Shown: piece after piece, positions 50,848-60,871 of the stretch | Numbering within the stretch: position 1 is the first letter of the stretch | Layout of the letters: each line of letters starts with the position of its first letter | DNA from: JAZDRH01 sp047470865 | GTDB taxonomy: Bacteria > Pseudomonadota > Gammaproteobacteria > Pseudomonadales > Pseudomonadaceae | Reading direction: 5' to 3' | Assembly: GCF_047470865.1 (NCBI RefSeq) | Contig: NZ_JAZDRH010000017.1 | Span: 1-64,000 of the forward strand | Length of the DNA: 64,000 bases | Notes under the pieces: generated by a model | What the model saw: the letters and a program-made list of their open reading frames with translations, nothing else | Databases searched by the model: none | What the model was told of the DNA's origin: nothing | Made by a program: the position numbers and the translations under genes

Positions 50848-51285
50848 TTACGCCTCCTGCTGTTGGCATTGACGACATAGATGACGATCATGTCGATTTT
50901 GCCAGCCTAGTTCCATTAAACGAGCTTCTGCTGCGGGTGATAACGCTTTCTTGCCTAAGCTTGCATCAACTGCAAATTCTAAATTGAGCAATACAGCACA
51001 CCCATCACAAGTTACTTGCCATGTGTGAATAGCAAGTTCTTTAAAGGCTGGACCGGTAGCAACTGCAACCCATTGGTTACTTGGATTGATAAGATGACGC
51101 ACCTTGCTGACGGTAAGGCGCATGCTTAAGTCTTTGCTGCCCTTGAGTGTGACCAAAACCTGATCCCCTTTCTGAATAGAGCCACCTATGCCTGTTAATT
51201 GATATTGACCAGGGCTTAATGCGCGGCATTCAGTCAGTGTATGTTGGGGGTTGAGTAAGTTGTAACGAAAATCGTGTTCAGTCAT
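50848..51285 (-). CDS. Conserved hypothetical protein next to pilR
   Basis: A 145-residue protein beginning MTEHDFRYNLLNPQHTLTEC. The C-terminal part carries CDGCAVLLNLEFAVDASLG and a final RHLCRQCQQQEA, giving two CxxC pairs that could hold zinc. No family is recognised. ATG 51285 has AGGACC upstream and is favoured over 51312, which lies inside pilR. It lies 20 bases downstream of pilR in the same direction. Confidence 0.6.
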   Translation of the reverse strand: MTEHDFRYNLLNPQHTLTECRALSPGQYQLTGIGGSIQKGDQVLVTLKGSKDLSMRLTVSKVRHLINPSNQWVAVATGPAFKELAIHTWQVTCDGCAVLLNLEFAVDASLGKKALSPAAEARLMELGWQNRHDRHLCRQCQQQEA

Positions 51286-51304
51286 GCAAGGTCCTGTTAG
51301 GTAA

Positions 51305-52651
51305 TTAATCAATACCTAATTTTTTTAAACGGTATCTTAAAGAGCGAAAGCTTAAGCCTAAACGCTCAGCCGCGGCAGTTTTGTTCCAATGGCAAGCATC
51401 AAGTGCTTGTACGATAACATCGCGCTCAATTTCTTCTAAATGATCTTCTAGGTTATCAACCGCTGCTAGCTTAGTCGTATAACTGGAGTCATTATTACTA
51501 TAACCACCAATGGCAGGAGTTAACTGGAGATCATCAGCTAGAATGGCATCATTATCGCATAGTGTGTATGCACGTTCGAGAACGTTCTCTAGCTCTCGCA
51601 CATTACCTGGAAAACTGTAGCTTTCTAGTTTTTTCAGTGCAAGCGGGTGCAGCTTTACTTGCATATCATCTTGATTGAGTGCTTTTAAAATATAGTCGCA
51701 AAGCAAAGCGATATCGCCATGCCGCTCACGTAAAGGAGGAATACGTAGCTCAATCACATTTAGCCGATAATACAGATCTTGGCGAAAACGTCCTTCTTGA
51801 ACTTCTTGCGCCAAGTCTTTATGCGTGGCGCACAAAAAACGGACGTCAATATTAACTTCTTGAGCTGCACCAACAGGGCGGATAGCTTTTTCTTGAATAG
51901 CACGCAGTAGCTTTACTTGCATGTTTAGTGGCAGATCAGCCACTTCATCAAGAAACAATGTACCTCCGTTGGCCGCTTGAAATAGACCTTGATGCTCGCT
52001 TACAGCACCGCTAAAGCTGCCTCGCTTATGACCGAAAAGCTCGCTTTCAATTAGGTCAGCAGGAATCGCACCACAGTTAACTGGAATAAAAGGCTCGTTT
52101 ACGCGAGGCCCTAATGCATGGATTTGCCGAGCTGCCAATTCTTTACCACTACCAGATTCACCACAAATATAAATAGGTGCTTGACTTCGAGCGAGCTTTT
52201 TAATTTGTTTGCGTAGTTTAACCATGGCTGCGCTTGAGCCTAGTAAAGGGCTGTGTTCATTTTCCTCTATGGTTTCTGTTTCATCGTCTAAACGTAGTGC
52301 ACTGGTAACAATTTCGCGCAGTGTATTTAAATCAATGGGTTTGGAAATAAAGTCAAAAGCCCCTGCTTTTAACGACTGAATAGCTGTTTCAATGCTGCCA
52401 AAGGCAGTAATCATAGCGACAGGTGTATGGGGATGGTATTGCTGGATATATTGGATAATTTCCAGGCCAGAACCATCAGGTAAACGCATATCGGTTAAAC
52501 ACAGATCAAAACTGTTTTCATCCAGTAGATCACGCGCTTGGGCTACGGTTTCTGCGCGAAAAGGTATGAGCTTCATGCGGCGCAAAGTAATATCTAATAA
52601 TTCTAAGATATCTGGCTCATCATCAATAATGAGAACAGTTTGACGTTGCAT
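51305..52651 (-). CDS. pilR: Type IV pilus response regulator PilR
   Basis: Sigma54-dependent activator of pilA transcription. The 448-residue protein has a receiver domain (phospho-Asp in CLTDMRLPDGSG), the AAA+ domain (Walker A GESGSGKELAARQIH, Walker B GGTLFLDEVADLP) and a Fis-type helix-turn-helix end (NKTAAAERLGLSFRSLRYRL). The sigma54-contact loop reads GSFSGA rather than the canonical GAFTGA, a conservative change. It lies 9 bp after pilS in the same direction. Confidence 0.93.
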   Translation of the reverse strand: MQRQTVLIIDDEPDILELLDITLRRMKLIPFRAETVAQARDLLDENSFDLCLTDMRLPDGSGLEIIQYIQQYHPHTPVAMITAFGSIETAIQSLKAGAFDFISKPIDLNTLREIVTSALRLDDETETIEENEHSPLLGSSAAMVKLRKQIKKLARSQAPIYICGESGSGKELAARQIHALGPRVNEPFIPVNCGAIPADLIESELFGHKRGSFSGAVSEHQGLFQAANGGTLFLDEVADLPLNMQVKLLRAIQEKAIRPVGAAQEVNIDVRFLCATHKDLAQEVQEGRFRQDLYYRLNVIELRIPPLRERHGDIALLCDYILKALNQDDMQVKLHPLALKKLESYSFPGNVRELENVLERAYTLCDNDAILADDLQLTPAIGGYSNNDSSYTTKLAAVDNLEDHLEEIERDVIVQALDACHWNKTAAAERLGLSFRSLRYRLKKLGID

Positions 52652-52660
52652 ATCAAGCCC

Positions 52661-54274
52661 TTAGTTAGGTTGTGAAAACGTAATACGAAAGCAAGCGCCT
52701 GTAGTGCGCGAGTCTTGCTCCATAGGAATGTAATCTAGTCGTGCCTTATTACTTTCACAGATTTGACTGGAAATATATAACCCTAAACCTGTTCCCTTAC
52801 TTTCTGTTGTAAAAAATGGCTCAAATATACTTGCCTGATCTGCCTCAGGTACACCTGGGCCTTCATCAATTAGATCTATCATAGGAAGATCGCTAACGGG
52901 ATGCCTGAACAAATGCATTGTAATAGTAGCTTTAGGATGTAATTTGGCGCTATGTCTTAGTCCATTTTCGACCAAGTTATCCAGCACCTGATCAAGCTGT
53001 ACAGGGTCAAAATAGGTTTGTAAGTTCATACCATCGGCATTCAAAATAATTTCTCGCTGGCGTGTATTATTCTCACGAAAGTTTGCAATGTAACGATACA
53101 GCCAATAACGCAAATCAAGTAGCTGAGGCTCGCTAGTACGCTGGCGAGAAAGCTGTAAAACATTTTCGATAATAGTGTTCATGCGCCTAGTATTCTCTAA
53201 CACAATTTGCGTTAGGCGCTGATCGGCAGGATCCAATATATCAGATTCTTGTAATAACTGAGCAGCATGGCTAACGGCGCCTAAAGGGTTGCGAATTTCA
53301 TGGGCGATACCCGCCGTTAAACGCCCAAGAGAAACCAGCTTTAAATGCTGAGCGTGCTGAGTAATTTGTGAAACATCCTCAAGGAAAATCATTATTTGCG
53401 TTTCATTACCTACATTCAAGGCCTCAATTGTAGGTTGCACCACATAATCACTGCCTGAGATTGTAATGGTTTCTAGGTTAAGCGAAGGGTTTTTTTGCCA
53501 TTGCTCGATCCGCGCAATAAGGTCTTTATTATGTGCTTTTAATAGTTGTCCTTTAAGTAGTGTGGCATTAAACATACGATTAGCACTGTGATTTGACTGC
53601 AAAATACGAAAACTATTATCTAACACCAAAATTCCGGTTTTCATATGCTCCAGAATGAGCTCATTAAGTGCTTGTAAATCGGCAATATTGCTGGCACGTT
53701 GCTGGGCAAGAGACTCGGTTTCAGACACGCGACGGGTCATTGCCTGTACAAAAAAAGCCACAGCAAAAGACAAAATACCAATAGTACTGGCTTGAAGTAG
53801 CAGGCTATTAGCTTGTGCTTGAGAAAAATTAAAATAAAAAGTAAAGAAAACAACGCCAGCGCAAGCAATTGAAGCAAGTAATAAACCAGCTCGCCCACGA
53901 ATAAAAATATTACCAATAGCAACAGAAATTACTAATAAACTACCAATGCTACTACTGATACCGCCAGCAATGAAGAATAGATAGGTTAAGCAGGCAATAT
54001 CAGCAAATGTCAGCAGTAGCATGCCGACCTGTTTAGGTGGATGTTGTATGCCAATTAATAGTAATAAGTTGACTAAAAGATAAGCCCAGCTACTAATTTT
54101 AAATAGTGCTACCTGAGCAGGCGGTTCTAAGGAACCTGTACTAATACCTATCAGCGCTAGCGCAATAACAAAGCGATAGAGGCTGTAAAGGCGAAAGTAG
54201 CGATGCCCTTTATCGCCGAATAAAGGGATCGCATAGATTGAATCACTGTTGGCTGAGTTTTTGGTGCTGTTCAT
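52661..54274 (-). CDS. pilS: Type IV pilus sensor kinase PilS
   Basis: Membrane histidine kinase that controls PilR. From ATG 54274 the protein is 537 residues with about six transmembrane spans (residues 25-190), a PAS-like region (LILEHMKTGILVLDNSFRIL), the phospho-acceptor His in GRLTAGIAHEIRNPLGAV, and the ATP-binding boxes (LDNLVENGLRH, LIDEGPGVP, SKGTGLGLYIS). A longer frame from 54298 is open; 54274 is favoured by the GGAAAATGG before it. It overlaps the PP0621-type gene by 32 bases. Confidence 0.92.
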   Translation of the reverse strand: MNSTKNSANSDSIYAIPLFGDKGHRYFRLYSLYRFVIALALIGISTGSLEPPAQVALFKISSWAYLLVNLLLLIGIQHPPKQVGMLLLTFADIACLTYLFFIAGGISSSIGSLLVISVAIGNIFIRGRAGLLLASIACAGVVFFTFYFNFSQAQANSLLLQASTIGILSFAVAFFVQAMTRRVSETESLAQQRASNIADLQALNELILEHMKTGILVLDNSFRILQSNHSANRMFNATLLKGQLLKAHNKDLIARIEQWQKNPSLNLETITISGSDYVVQPTIEALNVGNETQIMIFLEDVSQITQHAQHLKLVSLGRLTAGIAHEIRNPLGAVSHAAQLLQESDILDPADQRLTQIVLENTRRMNTIIENVLQLSRQRTSEPQLLDLRYWLYRYIANFRENNTRQREIILNADGMNLQTYFDPVQLDQVLDNLVENGLRHSAKLHPKATITMHLFRHPVSDLPMIDLIDEGPGVPEADQASIFEPFFTTESKGTGLGLYISSQICESNKARLDYIPMEQDSRTTGACFRITFSQPN

Positions 54275-54467
54275 TGCAGTACCATTTTCCGTTAGCATAA
54301 ACCGCCGTCTGTTTAGGGCTGTGTGTATTGCAATAGGCGCAACGTACAGTATCTGTTACCTGCGTAGTAGGCCGCTGTTGTAAACGCTGATGCTGTTGGT
54401 ATTTACGCCATAGAGCATATGCACAATAGCCAATCACAGCTAAGATAAATAAACGAAAAAGTCCCAT
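54243..54467 (-). CDS. PP0621-family small membrane protein
   Basis: A 74-residue protein with an N-terminal membrane span (LFRLFILAVIGYCAYALW) and a C-terminal zinc-ribbon-like part, CAYCNTH...KWYCNEQH. This family is typically encoded upstream of pilS in Pseudomonas (PP0621 type). Overlap with pilS shows coupling. Confidence 0.85.
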   Translation of the reverse strand: MGLFRLFILAVIGYCAYALWRKYQQHQRLQQRPTTQVTDTVRCAYCNTHSPKQTAVYANGKWYCNEQHQKLSQQ

Positions 54468-54733
54468 TGTTATTCCGTAACAAAATTACAATTGCTATTA
54501 GTGTGCCCTGTTTTAGCTTTACTTTGAAAGTAGTAAACATGAGCACTGTTGATTTTGTAGTAAAACGTTAAATACTTTTTGAGTTTAGATGTTTTAGGTT
54601 AATTTTAGCTTAAATAATAGTGTCATTTGTGGCTTTTAATTCACAGTGGTAATGCTCATTACGTGAGAAGAATGCCAAAGTTGGATAACTGCGGTTACAA
54701 TTGAGCCTTACCCCAAAACAGTAAAGGTGTGGT

Positions 54734-57556
54734 GTGGATAACCAACATTTCAAACAAGAGCAAGACGCTTACCTACAAGTCTTAACGCAATATCAAGAAA
54801 ACCCTTCGTTAGAAACCTGTGCTGCGGTAGCAGAGGAAGCTAATGACCTTGAGTTATGGGAAATCAGTTTAGAGTATGCAGAGCAAGCTTTGGGGTTAGC
54901 TACTGAGTCCGATAAAAATAGTGCTACTTATGTGCAAATGCTGTTTCGCATTGCTATATTACAAGCAGAGTTAGGAACTCAGCAGGCGTATTTTGAACAG
55001 CTTACTCAACTTGCACAAAACTATAAATCTAGCACGGACCCCGATGTTTTATTTATTGTCTGCAAAGCCTTTATTAATAGTGCTTTGTTCTATGCAAAAC
55101 AAGAAGACTATGAACAAGAAATTGCGTATTACGATGAATTGCTAAGTCATATCGGCTCGCGAGATGAGGAGATTTTGCAAGAACCTATTGCTCGCGCTCT
55201 AACATTTCGTCTAGAAAGTTACTACCGGCTAAAACAGTATGATGTGCAAATAGCTGAAAGTGAGGTTTTTTTTAAGCGCTTCTTAGATACCGAAATAGAA
55301 GCCATTGCTAGCCATGTAAATAGTGCATTTTTTTATTTAGGCGATGCTTACGAAGAGACAGAAAACTACGCACAGGGCATTGCAAACTACGAAGCGAACA
55401 AAGCTTTTTTAGAGCGATTCCCAGCATTAAAAGAAATAGAAATGACCTCGCTATTATTTCGTCAAGCTTATTTGTATCGCCTAGATGAGCAATGGTCTCA
55501 AGCAGAAGACTTACTTAGTCAAGCAATTGCACTCAATGAACAAGAAACAGAGGAGCATCAGGTTTCTTGGGCTATTGGTGTTTACAACAAAGCCATGATG
55601 TTTAACGCACAAAACAAAAGGGATGAAGAACTCGCCGAATATAATCTGATGATTGAACGCTTGTGGGATAATCATCACCCCCGTGTAGAGAACCGCTTAG
55701 CCTTTGCCATTTTTAATAAAGCCTTGGTGATGGATAAGTATGCTCAGCATGACGCAGAAATTGAATGCTATAACCAATTGTTAATGCGCTTTGCCGCCTC
55801 TGAGGATGAATATGTTGGTTATAAAGTAACGCATGCTTTACTTAACAAGGGCTATACCTGCCATGCCGTTAATGATTATGTGCAAGGGCGTCATGCATTT
55901 GAGCAAAACCTTGAGTATTTGGCAACGAAAGACTTTCCTTTTTGTGCCGAGTACAAGGCTAAGTCTTTATTGGGATTAGGCTTATCTCATTACCATTTAG
56001 ATGAGTTCAAAGAAGAACTTACCTGCTATCAGCAAATTATTGATCAGTATAGCGAAGCGGATGACGATGATATTAAGCTGGTCGTGATTCAGGCTATTAT
56101 GAATATGGCATCAACCTATGATCAACAAGGTTATGTTGAGAAAGAAATTGCTTGCTATGAACAGGCTTGGGAGTACGGCAAGGACTCTGACAACCTATCT
56201 TTAGTGCGTTTTGCGTTACGTGCTATGCTCAATAAAGGTATTACCTTGACTAATCAAGGGCAGCATTTTAGCAGCATGCAATGTTACGATAGCTTGCTTG
56301 AGTTGGCTGTTACTATGGATGTGCCAGCCATCAATACTATTTTTGGTCAGGCTGTGCTTAATAAAGCACGCGCCTGCAAAAATCGTAACTTCCAAGCAGA
56401 AGAATTACGAACACTAGAATTACTAACAAATCGATTTACTGATACCGATGACTTAGATGTGTTAGAACAATTAATGTCTGCTTATTTAAATCTTGGTTTA
56501 ATTTACGATAGTTTAGGACAGCATCAGGCAGAGCTGAATTGTTATCAAAAAATTATGTCGTTCTATGAAACTCATCAGCAACCTGACAATTTAGCTGGCT
56601 TAACTGGACAGGCAATGTATAACGGACAGATTACCTTGCGTCAGCTTGGCCAAAAAGAGCAGGAAGCTAAGTTGTGTGAACAGTTTATTCAGTATTTTTC
56701 GCATACCATGAATGAAAAATTACGTGATCAGCTACGCAGCACATACTTTCGCTTAGCTGAGTTATCACTGTACTTACAGCGTTCATCCCAAGCATTAAAC
56801 ATTTATCAACACATTTTAAGCGATGGTTTTTTAGAAGGCGTTGCGCTGGATGATGAAGTACGTTTTGACTTAATGAAAGCGCGTTTTAATCAAGCCTCCA
56901 TTTTGGTGATGCAGCAAAACCCAGCTGGGCTTGCAGCCTGTGAAAGCTTCATTGAGCGCTATAGTTATGATTCAGACAATAGTAACCGTATTCAACAAAT
57001 TCGTTTTAACTTAGGTTTATCACTTAAAAATCAAGGGCAGTTGCAAGAAGCTATCGCTGTTTTTGATAAGTTAATTAATGACCAGCAAGAAACCTTTGCA
57101 ACTGTAGTTCAACAGCAGGCTGCCAAAGCATTTTTTGCTAAAGCAGAATGCCTTGCCGAACAAGGGCTGAATATAGAGCAATTGGAGTTATGCGATCAAT
57201 TTTTAGCACGCTTTGAGAACAGCTTAGATACTGTAGTGCAAGCTCAAACGGCGCAAGTTCTACTAAATAAAGCGGTATTATTGAGCGAAACTGGCGCCTT
57301 CGAACAGGCATTGGCTTTGTATCAGGAAATAGAACAGCGTTTTGCGTTAGAGGAAGAGCCAGAGCTAATACAGGCTGTAGCTCGCGCACTACTAAATAAA
57401 AGTCTGTGTTATTTGCAACTAAGTGATGTAGAGAAAGCAGAAGATTGTCTTGAGCAATTGCAAGAAAAGTATGCCTATCAGGCTAGTCTAAGTAATATTC
57501 TAGCTCAGGCTCAGATGGTGCAAAGTCAGCTAAGTGAGCAACGCATAGTGCATTAA
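54734..57556 (+). CDS. Large TPR-repeat protein
   Basis: A 940-residue, highly acidic, all-helical protein built almost entirely of TPR-like units of roughly 45-50 residues. Recurring blocks such as AIFNKALVMDKYAQHDAEIE CYNQLL, ALLNKGYTCHAVNDY and LNKAVLLSETGAFEQALALY show the pattern (L-N-K-[AG] ... Y ... ECY). No signal peptide or catalytic domain was found. It starts at GTG 54734 after AAAGGTG. It is probably a cytoplasmic scaffold; partner unknown. Confidence 0.7.
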   Translation: MDNQHFKQEQDAYLQVLTQYQENPSLETCAAVAEEANDLELWEISLEYAEQALGLATESDKNSATYVQMLFRIAILQAELGTQQAYFEQLTQLAQNYKSSTDPDVLFIVCKAFINSALFYAKQEDYEQEIAYYDELLSHIGSRDEEILQEPIARALTFRLESYYRLKQYDVQIAESEVFFKRFLDTEIEAIASHVNSAFFYLGDAYEETENYAQGIANYEANKAFLERFPALKEIEMTSLLFRQAYLYRLDEQWSQAEDLLSQAIALNEQETEEHQVSWAIGVYNKAMMFNAQNKRDEELAEYNLMIERLWDNHHPRVENRLAFAIFNKALVMDKYAQHDAEIECYNQLLMRFAASEDEYVGYKVTHALLNKGYTCHAVNDYVQGRHAFEQNLEYLATKDFPFCAEYKAKSLLGLGLSHYHLDEFKEELTCYQQIIDQYSEADDDDIKLVVIQAIMNMASTYDQQGYVEKEIACYEQAWEYGKDSDNLSLVRFALRAMLNKGITLTNQGQHFSSMQCYDSLLELAVTMDVPAINTIFGQAVLNKARACKNRNFQAEELRTLELLTNRFTDTDDLDVLEQLMSAYLNLGLIYDSLGQHQAELNCYQKIMSFYETHQQPDNLAGLTGQAMYNGQITLRQLGQKEQEAKLCEQFIQYFSHTMNEKLRDQLRSTYFRLAELSLYLQRSSQALNIYQHILSDGFLEGVALDDEVRFDLMKARFNQASILVMQQNPAGLAACESFIERYSYDSDNSNRIQQIRFNLGLSLKNQGQLQEAIAVFDKLINDQQETFATVVQQQAAKAFFAKAECLAEQGLNIEQLELCDQFLARFENSLDTVVQAQTAQVLLNKAVLLSETGAFEQALALYQEIEQRFALEEEPELIQAVARALLNKSLCYLQLSDVEKAEDCLEQLQEKYAYQASLSNILAQAQMVQSQLSEQRIVH

Positions 57557-57651
57557 AGTTTTTCTTATTTAGTCCAAAGCAAATGTGCAGAAAGACTGCA
57601 GCTTAATGTTAGGCTTGCTACTATAGCATCTGAATTTTAGAGGCTACTAAT

Positions 57652-59034
57652 GTGACTGCATTAACATCTTTTTCTCAGTTAAATCTTACGCCATCCATGT
57701 TGGCTAACCTAGATCAACTAGGTTACCAACAGATGACAGCTATCCAAGCTGCCAGTTTGCCCGTTATTCTTCAAGGGCAGGATGTTATTGCACAAGCAAA
57801 AACAGGCTCAGGTAAAACAGCAAGCTTTGGCATTGTTTTATTGGAAAAGTTAAACCCTCGTTTTTTTGGTTGCCAAGCATTAGTGCTGTGCCCAACACGT
57901 GAGTTAGCAGATCAAGTGGCTAATGAACTACGCCGATTAGCACGTGCAAAAGATAATATTAAAATTCTTACACTTTGTGGTGGCATGCCTTTAGGCCCTC
58001 AGATTGGTTCGTTAGAGCATGGGGCGCATGTAGTGGTTGGTACGCCAGGACGAATCCAAGAACATTTAGATAAGCAAACGTTGCAACTCAAAGATTTATC
58101 GACATTAGTGCTTGATGAAGCTGACCGTATGTTAGATATGGGGTTTCTTGATCCTATGCGAGAAATCATTAAACACACCCCAAGCACACGCCAAACGTTA
58201 TTGTTTTCAGCAACCTATCCCTTGCAAATTGAAAAATTAGCCGCTGAGTTTTTACGTACACCACAACGTATTACGGTTGAAAGTACTCATGATCAACTGC
58301 AAATTCAGCAGTATTTTTATGAAGTAAACGAGCAAAAACGCTTTGAGGCGGTTGCGCAGGTGCTTTGGCATTATCGCCCTGAATCGTGCGTAGCATTTTG
58401 TACAACCAAGCAAGATACCCAAGATTTAGCACGCTATTTATATGATCAAGGCATTAGTGCCTTAGCCTTGCATGGTGACTTAGAACAGCGCGATCGCGAT
58501 CGTGTATTAACATTATTTAGCCAGCGAAGTTGTTGCGTACTAGTAGCTACTGATGTAGCCGCTCGCGGTTTAGATATTGAAGAACTACCCTTGGTCATTA
58601 ATGTTGAATTAACGCGCGACCCAGAAGTACATACACATCGTATAGGGCGTACTGGGCGAGCAGGAGCATCTGGCGTAGCAGTGAGCTTGGTTAGCCCTAA
58701 AGAAGCGCATCGCGCGGTGGCTATTGAAAAGAACTTAGGTAGTGAATTGCAATGGAAAGCATTATCTCAATTAAAAATAAAGGACAGTAGCCCATTGTAC
58801 CCTGTTATGAAAAGTTTATGTTTGGCCGCAGGGCGTAAAGACAAATTACGTCGTGGTGACATTTTAGGTGCTTTAACAGGTGAGGCAGGCTTACAAGGCT
58901 CGCAGGTAGGGAAAATTACCTTATTTGACAATTGTGCTTATGTTGCTGTTGAACAGGCTGTTGCCCATAAAGCACTACAGCGTTTACAAAATGGAAAAAT
59001 CAAAGGTCGCTCCATTAAAGTGCGCTTTGGCTAA
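57652..59034 (+). CDS. dbpA: ATP-dependent RNA helicase DbpA
   Basis: DEAD-box helicase of large-subunit ribosome assembly, acting on 23S rRNA hairpin 92. The 460-residue protein has AQAKTGSGKTASF (motif I), LVLDEADRMLDMGF (DEAD), LFSATYP (SAT) and HRIGRTGRAG (motif VI). The C-terminal domain, KDKLRRGDILGALTGEAGLQ ... IKGRSIKVRFG, is the DbpA-type rRNA-binding RRM. It starts at GTG 57652, and the end overlaps the DUF3820 gene by four bases. Confidence 0.95.
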   Translation: MTALTSFSQLNLTPSMLANLDQLGYQQMTAIQAASLPVILQGQDVIAQAKTGSGKTASFGIVLLEKLNPRFFGCQALVLCPTRELADQVANELRRLARAKDNIKILTLCGGMPLGPQIGSLEHGAHVVVGTPGRIQEHLDKQTLQLKDLSTLVLDEADRMLDMGFLDPMREIIKHTPSTRQTLLFSATYPLQIEKLAAEFLRTPQRITVESTHDQLQIQQYFYEVNEQKRFEAVAQVLWHYRPESCVAFCTTKQDTQDLARYLYDQGISALALHGDLEQRDRDRVLTLFSQRSCCVLVATDVAARGLDIEELPLVINVELTRDPEVHTHRIGRTGRAGASGVAVSLVSPKEAHRAVAIEKNLGSELQWKALSQLKIKDSSPLYPVMKSLCLAAGRKDKLRRGDILGALTGEAGLQGSQVGKITLFDNCAYVAVEQAVAHKALQRLQNGKIKGRSIKVRFG

Positions 59035-59249
59035 TCATGACGACGTAACGGCGCTAATAATTCATTTAATCCGTTATGATCAATTTCGTACATAAGCGCT
59101 AATAAATGGCCAATATCATTGTTGGGAAAACCTTGACGTGCAAACCAGCCTAAATAATGGCTGGGTAAATCAGCCAGAATACGCCCTTGGTATTTACCAA
59201 AAGGCATTCTAGTGGTTACCAATCGTTGTAAATCTTGGGTTTGTATCAC
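59031..59249 (-). CDS. DUF3820-family protein
   Basis: A 72-residue protein: TRMPFGKYQGRILADLPSHY LGWFARQGFP is the DUF3820 signature, resembling a segment found in exonuclease-like proteins. Function unknown. It is convergent with dbpA, overlapping its stop by four bases, and reads away from the divergent glutaredoxin gene. Confidence 0.85.
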   Translation of the reverse strand: MIQTQDLQRLVTTRMPFGKYQGRILADLPSHYLGWFARQGFPNNDIGHLLALMYEIDHNGLNELLAPLRRHD

Positions 59250-59303
59250 AATAATTAATTCTCAAACTAGAGTGAGATGAACAAGCAGTAATGAGGTTAT
59301 TCT

Positions 59304-59675
59304 ATGTTACTTAAAGCAGTACGTAATGGGTTAGGACAAATTATTATTTTTGCTGATTGGTTGACTCGACCAAAACCGATGAAGCGTGAATTAGCAAAGC
59401 AATTAGCAGTGGATGAGGTGCTTAAGGGCTACAGCCTTTATCAATTTAGAGCCTGTCCATTTTGTATCAAAGTACGACGCACATTGCATAAACTCAACTT
59501 ATCTGTGCCCCTCTGTGATGCTAAAAATGATCCTCAGGCTCGCCAAGCTTTAGCAGAGCAGGGCGGTAAAATTCAAGTACCTTGTTTGCGTATTGAACAA
59601 GATGGCAAAGTGCAATGGCTTTATGAGTCCAAGGCGATTATTGAGCATCTAAATACAACCTTTGCTAGCGTATAG
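59304..59675 (+). CDS. Glutaredoxin-family protein
   Basis: A 123-residue protein with a glutaredoxin fold: YQFRACPFCIKVRRTLHKLN carries the CPFC redox motif, followed by KIQVPCLRIEQDGKVQWLYE SKAII typical of glutathione-binding Grx/GST-N domains. The N-terminal 40 residues are an extension with a short hydrophobic stretch (LGQIIIFADWL), perhaps membrane-associated. Likely reduces disulfides with glutathione. Confidence 0.85.
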   Translation: MLLKAVRNGLGQIIIFADWLTRPKPMKRELAKQLAVDEVLKGYSLYQFRACPFCIKVRRTLHKLNLSVPLCDAKNDPQARQALAEQGGKIQVPCLRIEQDGKVQWLYESKAIIEHLNTTFASV

Positions 59676-59999
59676 AAAAATAGAGGCATTTAGCTATGAC
59701 TGGATGCCTTTTATTAACTGGTTGTTTTTTAATCACTCATCCTAGTGCCTGTAGTTACTTTGCATGCACTAGGTTATCCACAAAGCTGTTAACCAAAAAA
59801 CTGAGTAACTTTTTCACAGATTATGCCTTGGTATAAAGGCTAGCCTCTTATATAGAAAATAAATAACAGAATTTTTTTTACTATAATTTATTATTAAAAT
59901 GCAGATTATTTTATTAATACTTTGGTATTGTATGTTTTTTAATCATTCCTTTGTAAGCCTTTTAAATCGGGAGCTTTAGGCATCTATCCACAGTCTTTT
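59676..59999. other. AT-rich intergenic region with DnaA-box-like sites
   Basis: A 324-bp region without a gene. It contains a perfect consensus TTATCCACA (59774-59782), a one-mismatch CTATCCACA (59984-59992), and between them about 110 bp of very AT-rich DNA (roughly 59840-59950). A TGTGGATAA (reverse complement of the consensus) lies nearby inside the next gene at about 60489-60497. No dnaA, dnaN or rpmH is near. Confidence 0.4.
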
Positions 60000-60788
60000 C
60001 TACGCTTTTAGTGGATTGTCTTGAGTGGACTGCAAAAGCGCATCTGTATCTATAAGCACATGCCTTTCTGACTTAGGATAATGCTGCCAATCCCCAGCAA
60101 AGTGAGAACTGACACTATAAGTGCGCATTATTTTTTGCATTTGGTTTTCAACTGCAGGAATGTCAATAGTCAATGGCTGTGTTAATAGATAGCCCCTACC
60201 CAAAAATAACATGAGATTTTTTTCATGCTTATAAGAGCTTTCCAAAAAGAAACTTAAATTACACCCAGCCTCTTTGGCTAAGTTTTTAAAAGCAGCGATG
60301 AAGGCTCTAGCTTGAGATTCAGCTAGATGGCAGTCCAAACGTAATAGGGCTAGCTCAGCTTGATGCTCCAATTGGCTAAAACCTGCTACTGGTGTAAATA
60401 CCTTCGTTGCATAATATGGCACATCAGACAGCGCTGTTAGATACTGAAAAGGCGTGCTCAATACACACTCTGTATCAGAAATATTTTGTGTGGATAACCA
60501 ATGTTCAACAGCAGTAATAGCTAAAAAGTGATAATCAAAAAGCTGATAACCACTCAATGAAATCTCAACTGCATTATCTTGTTGACGGTAAGCCCAAGTA
60601 CAGTAGGGAAATTGCTGCTGAATTTCTTTTAAGTATGCTAAGCAACTAGCTGGGTTGGCTATGAAAAAAGTCAGTGTTATAGCCGCTGGACGATCTGCAT
60701 GGCCGCCTAATCCAGCAGTAAATTTAGCCCATTTAAAGTAATAACGTTTATGTGGAAAAGAAAAAAACCAGTAAGCACCTAGTGCCAC
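60000..60788 (-). CDS. Hypothetical protein, 262 aa
   Basis: A cytoplasmic-looking protein with no signal peptide. Segments include AGLGGHADRPAAITLTFFIA near the start, then TWAYRQQDNAVEISLSGYQL and FKNLAKEAGCNLSFFLESS. I do not recognise the family. The gene stands alone between the AT-rich region and the divergent DMP19-family gene. Confidence 0.5.
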   Translation of the reverse strand: MALGAYWFFSFPHKRYYFKWAKFTAGLGGHADRPAAITLTFFIANPASCLAYLKEIQQQFPYCTWAYRQQDNAVEISLSGYQLFDYHFLAITAVEHWLSTQNISDTECVLSTPFQYLTALSDVPYYATKVFTPVAGFSQLEHQAELALLRLDCHLAESQARAFIAAFKNLAKEAGCNLSFFLESSYKHEKNLMLFLGRGYLLTQPLTIDIPAVENQMQKIMRTYSVSSHFAGDWQHYPKSERHVLIDTDALLQSTQDNPLKA

Positions 60789-60871
60789 TTTATTGTCCCC
60801 AATCTAAAACCTAGTAGTTATAAGCTGTGCTATAGTTCATCAATTGCGTATTACCCTAGTCAGGATTCTTT

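Noticed and set aside
59676..59999. Chromosomal origin of replication
   Set aside because: There are only two or three DnaA-like boxes and no dnaA, dnaN, gyrB or rpmH nearby.
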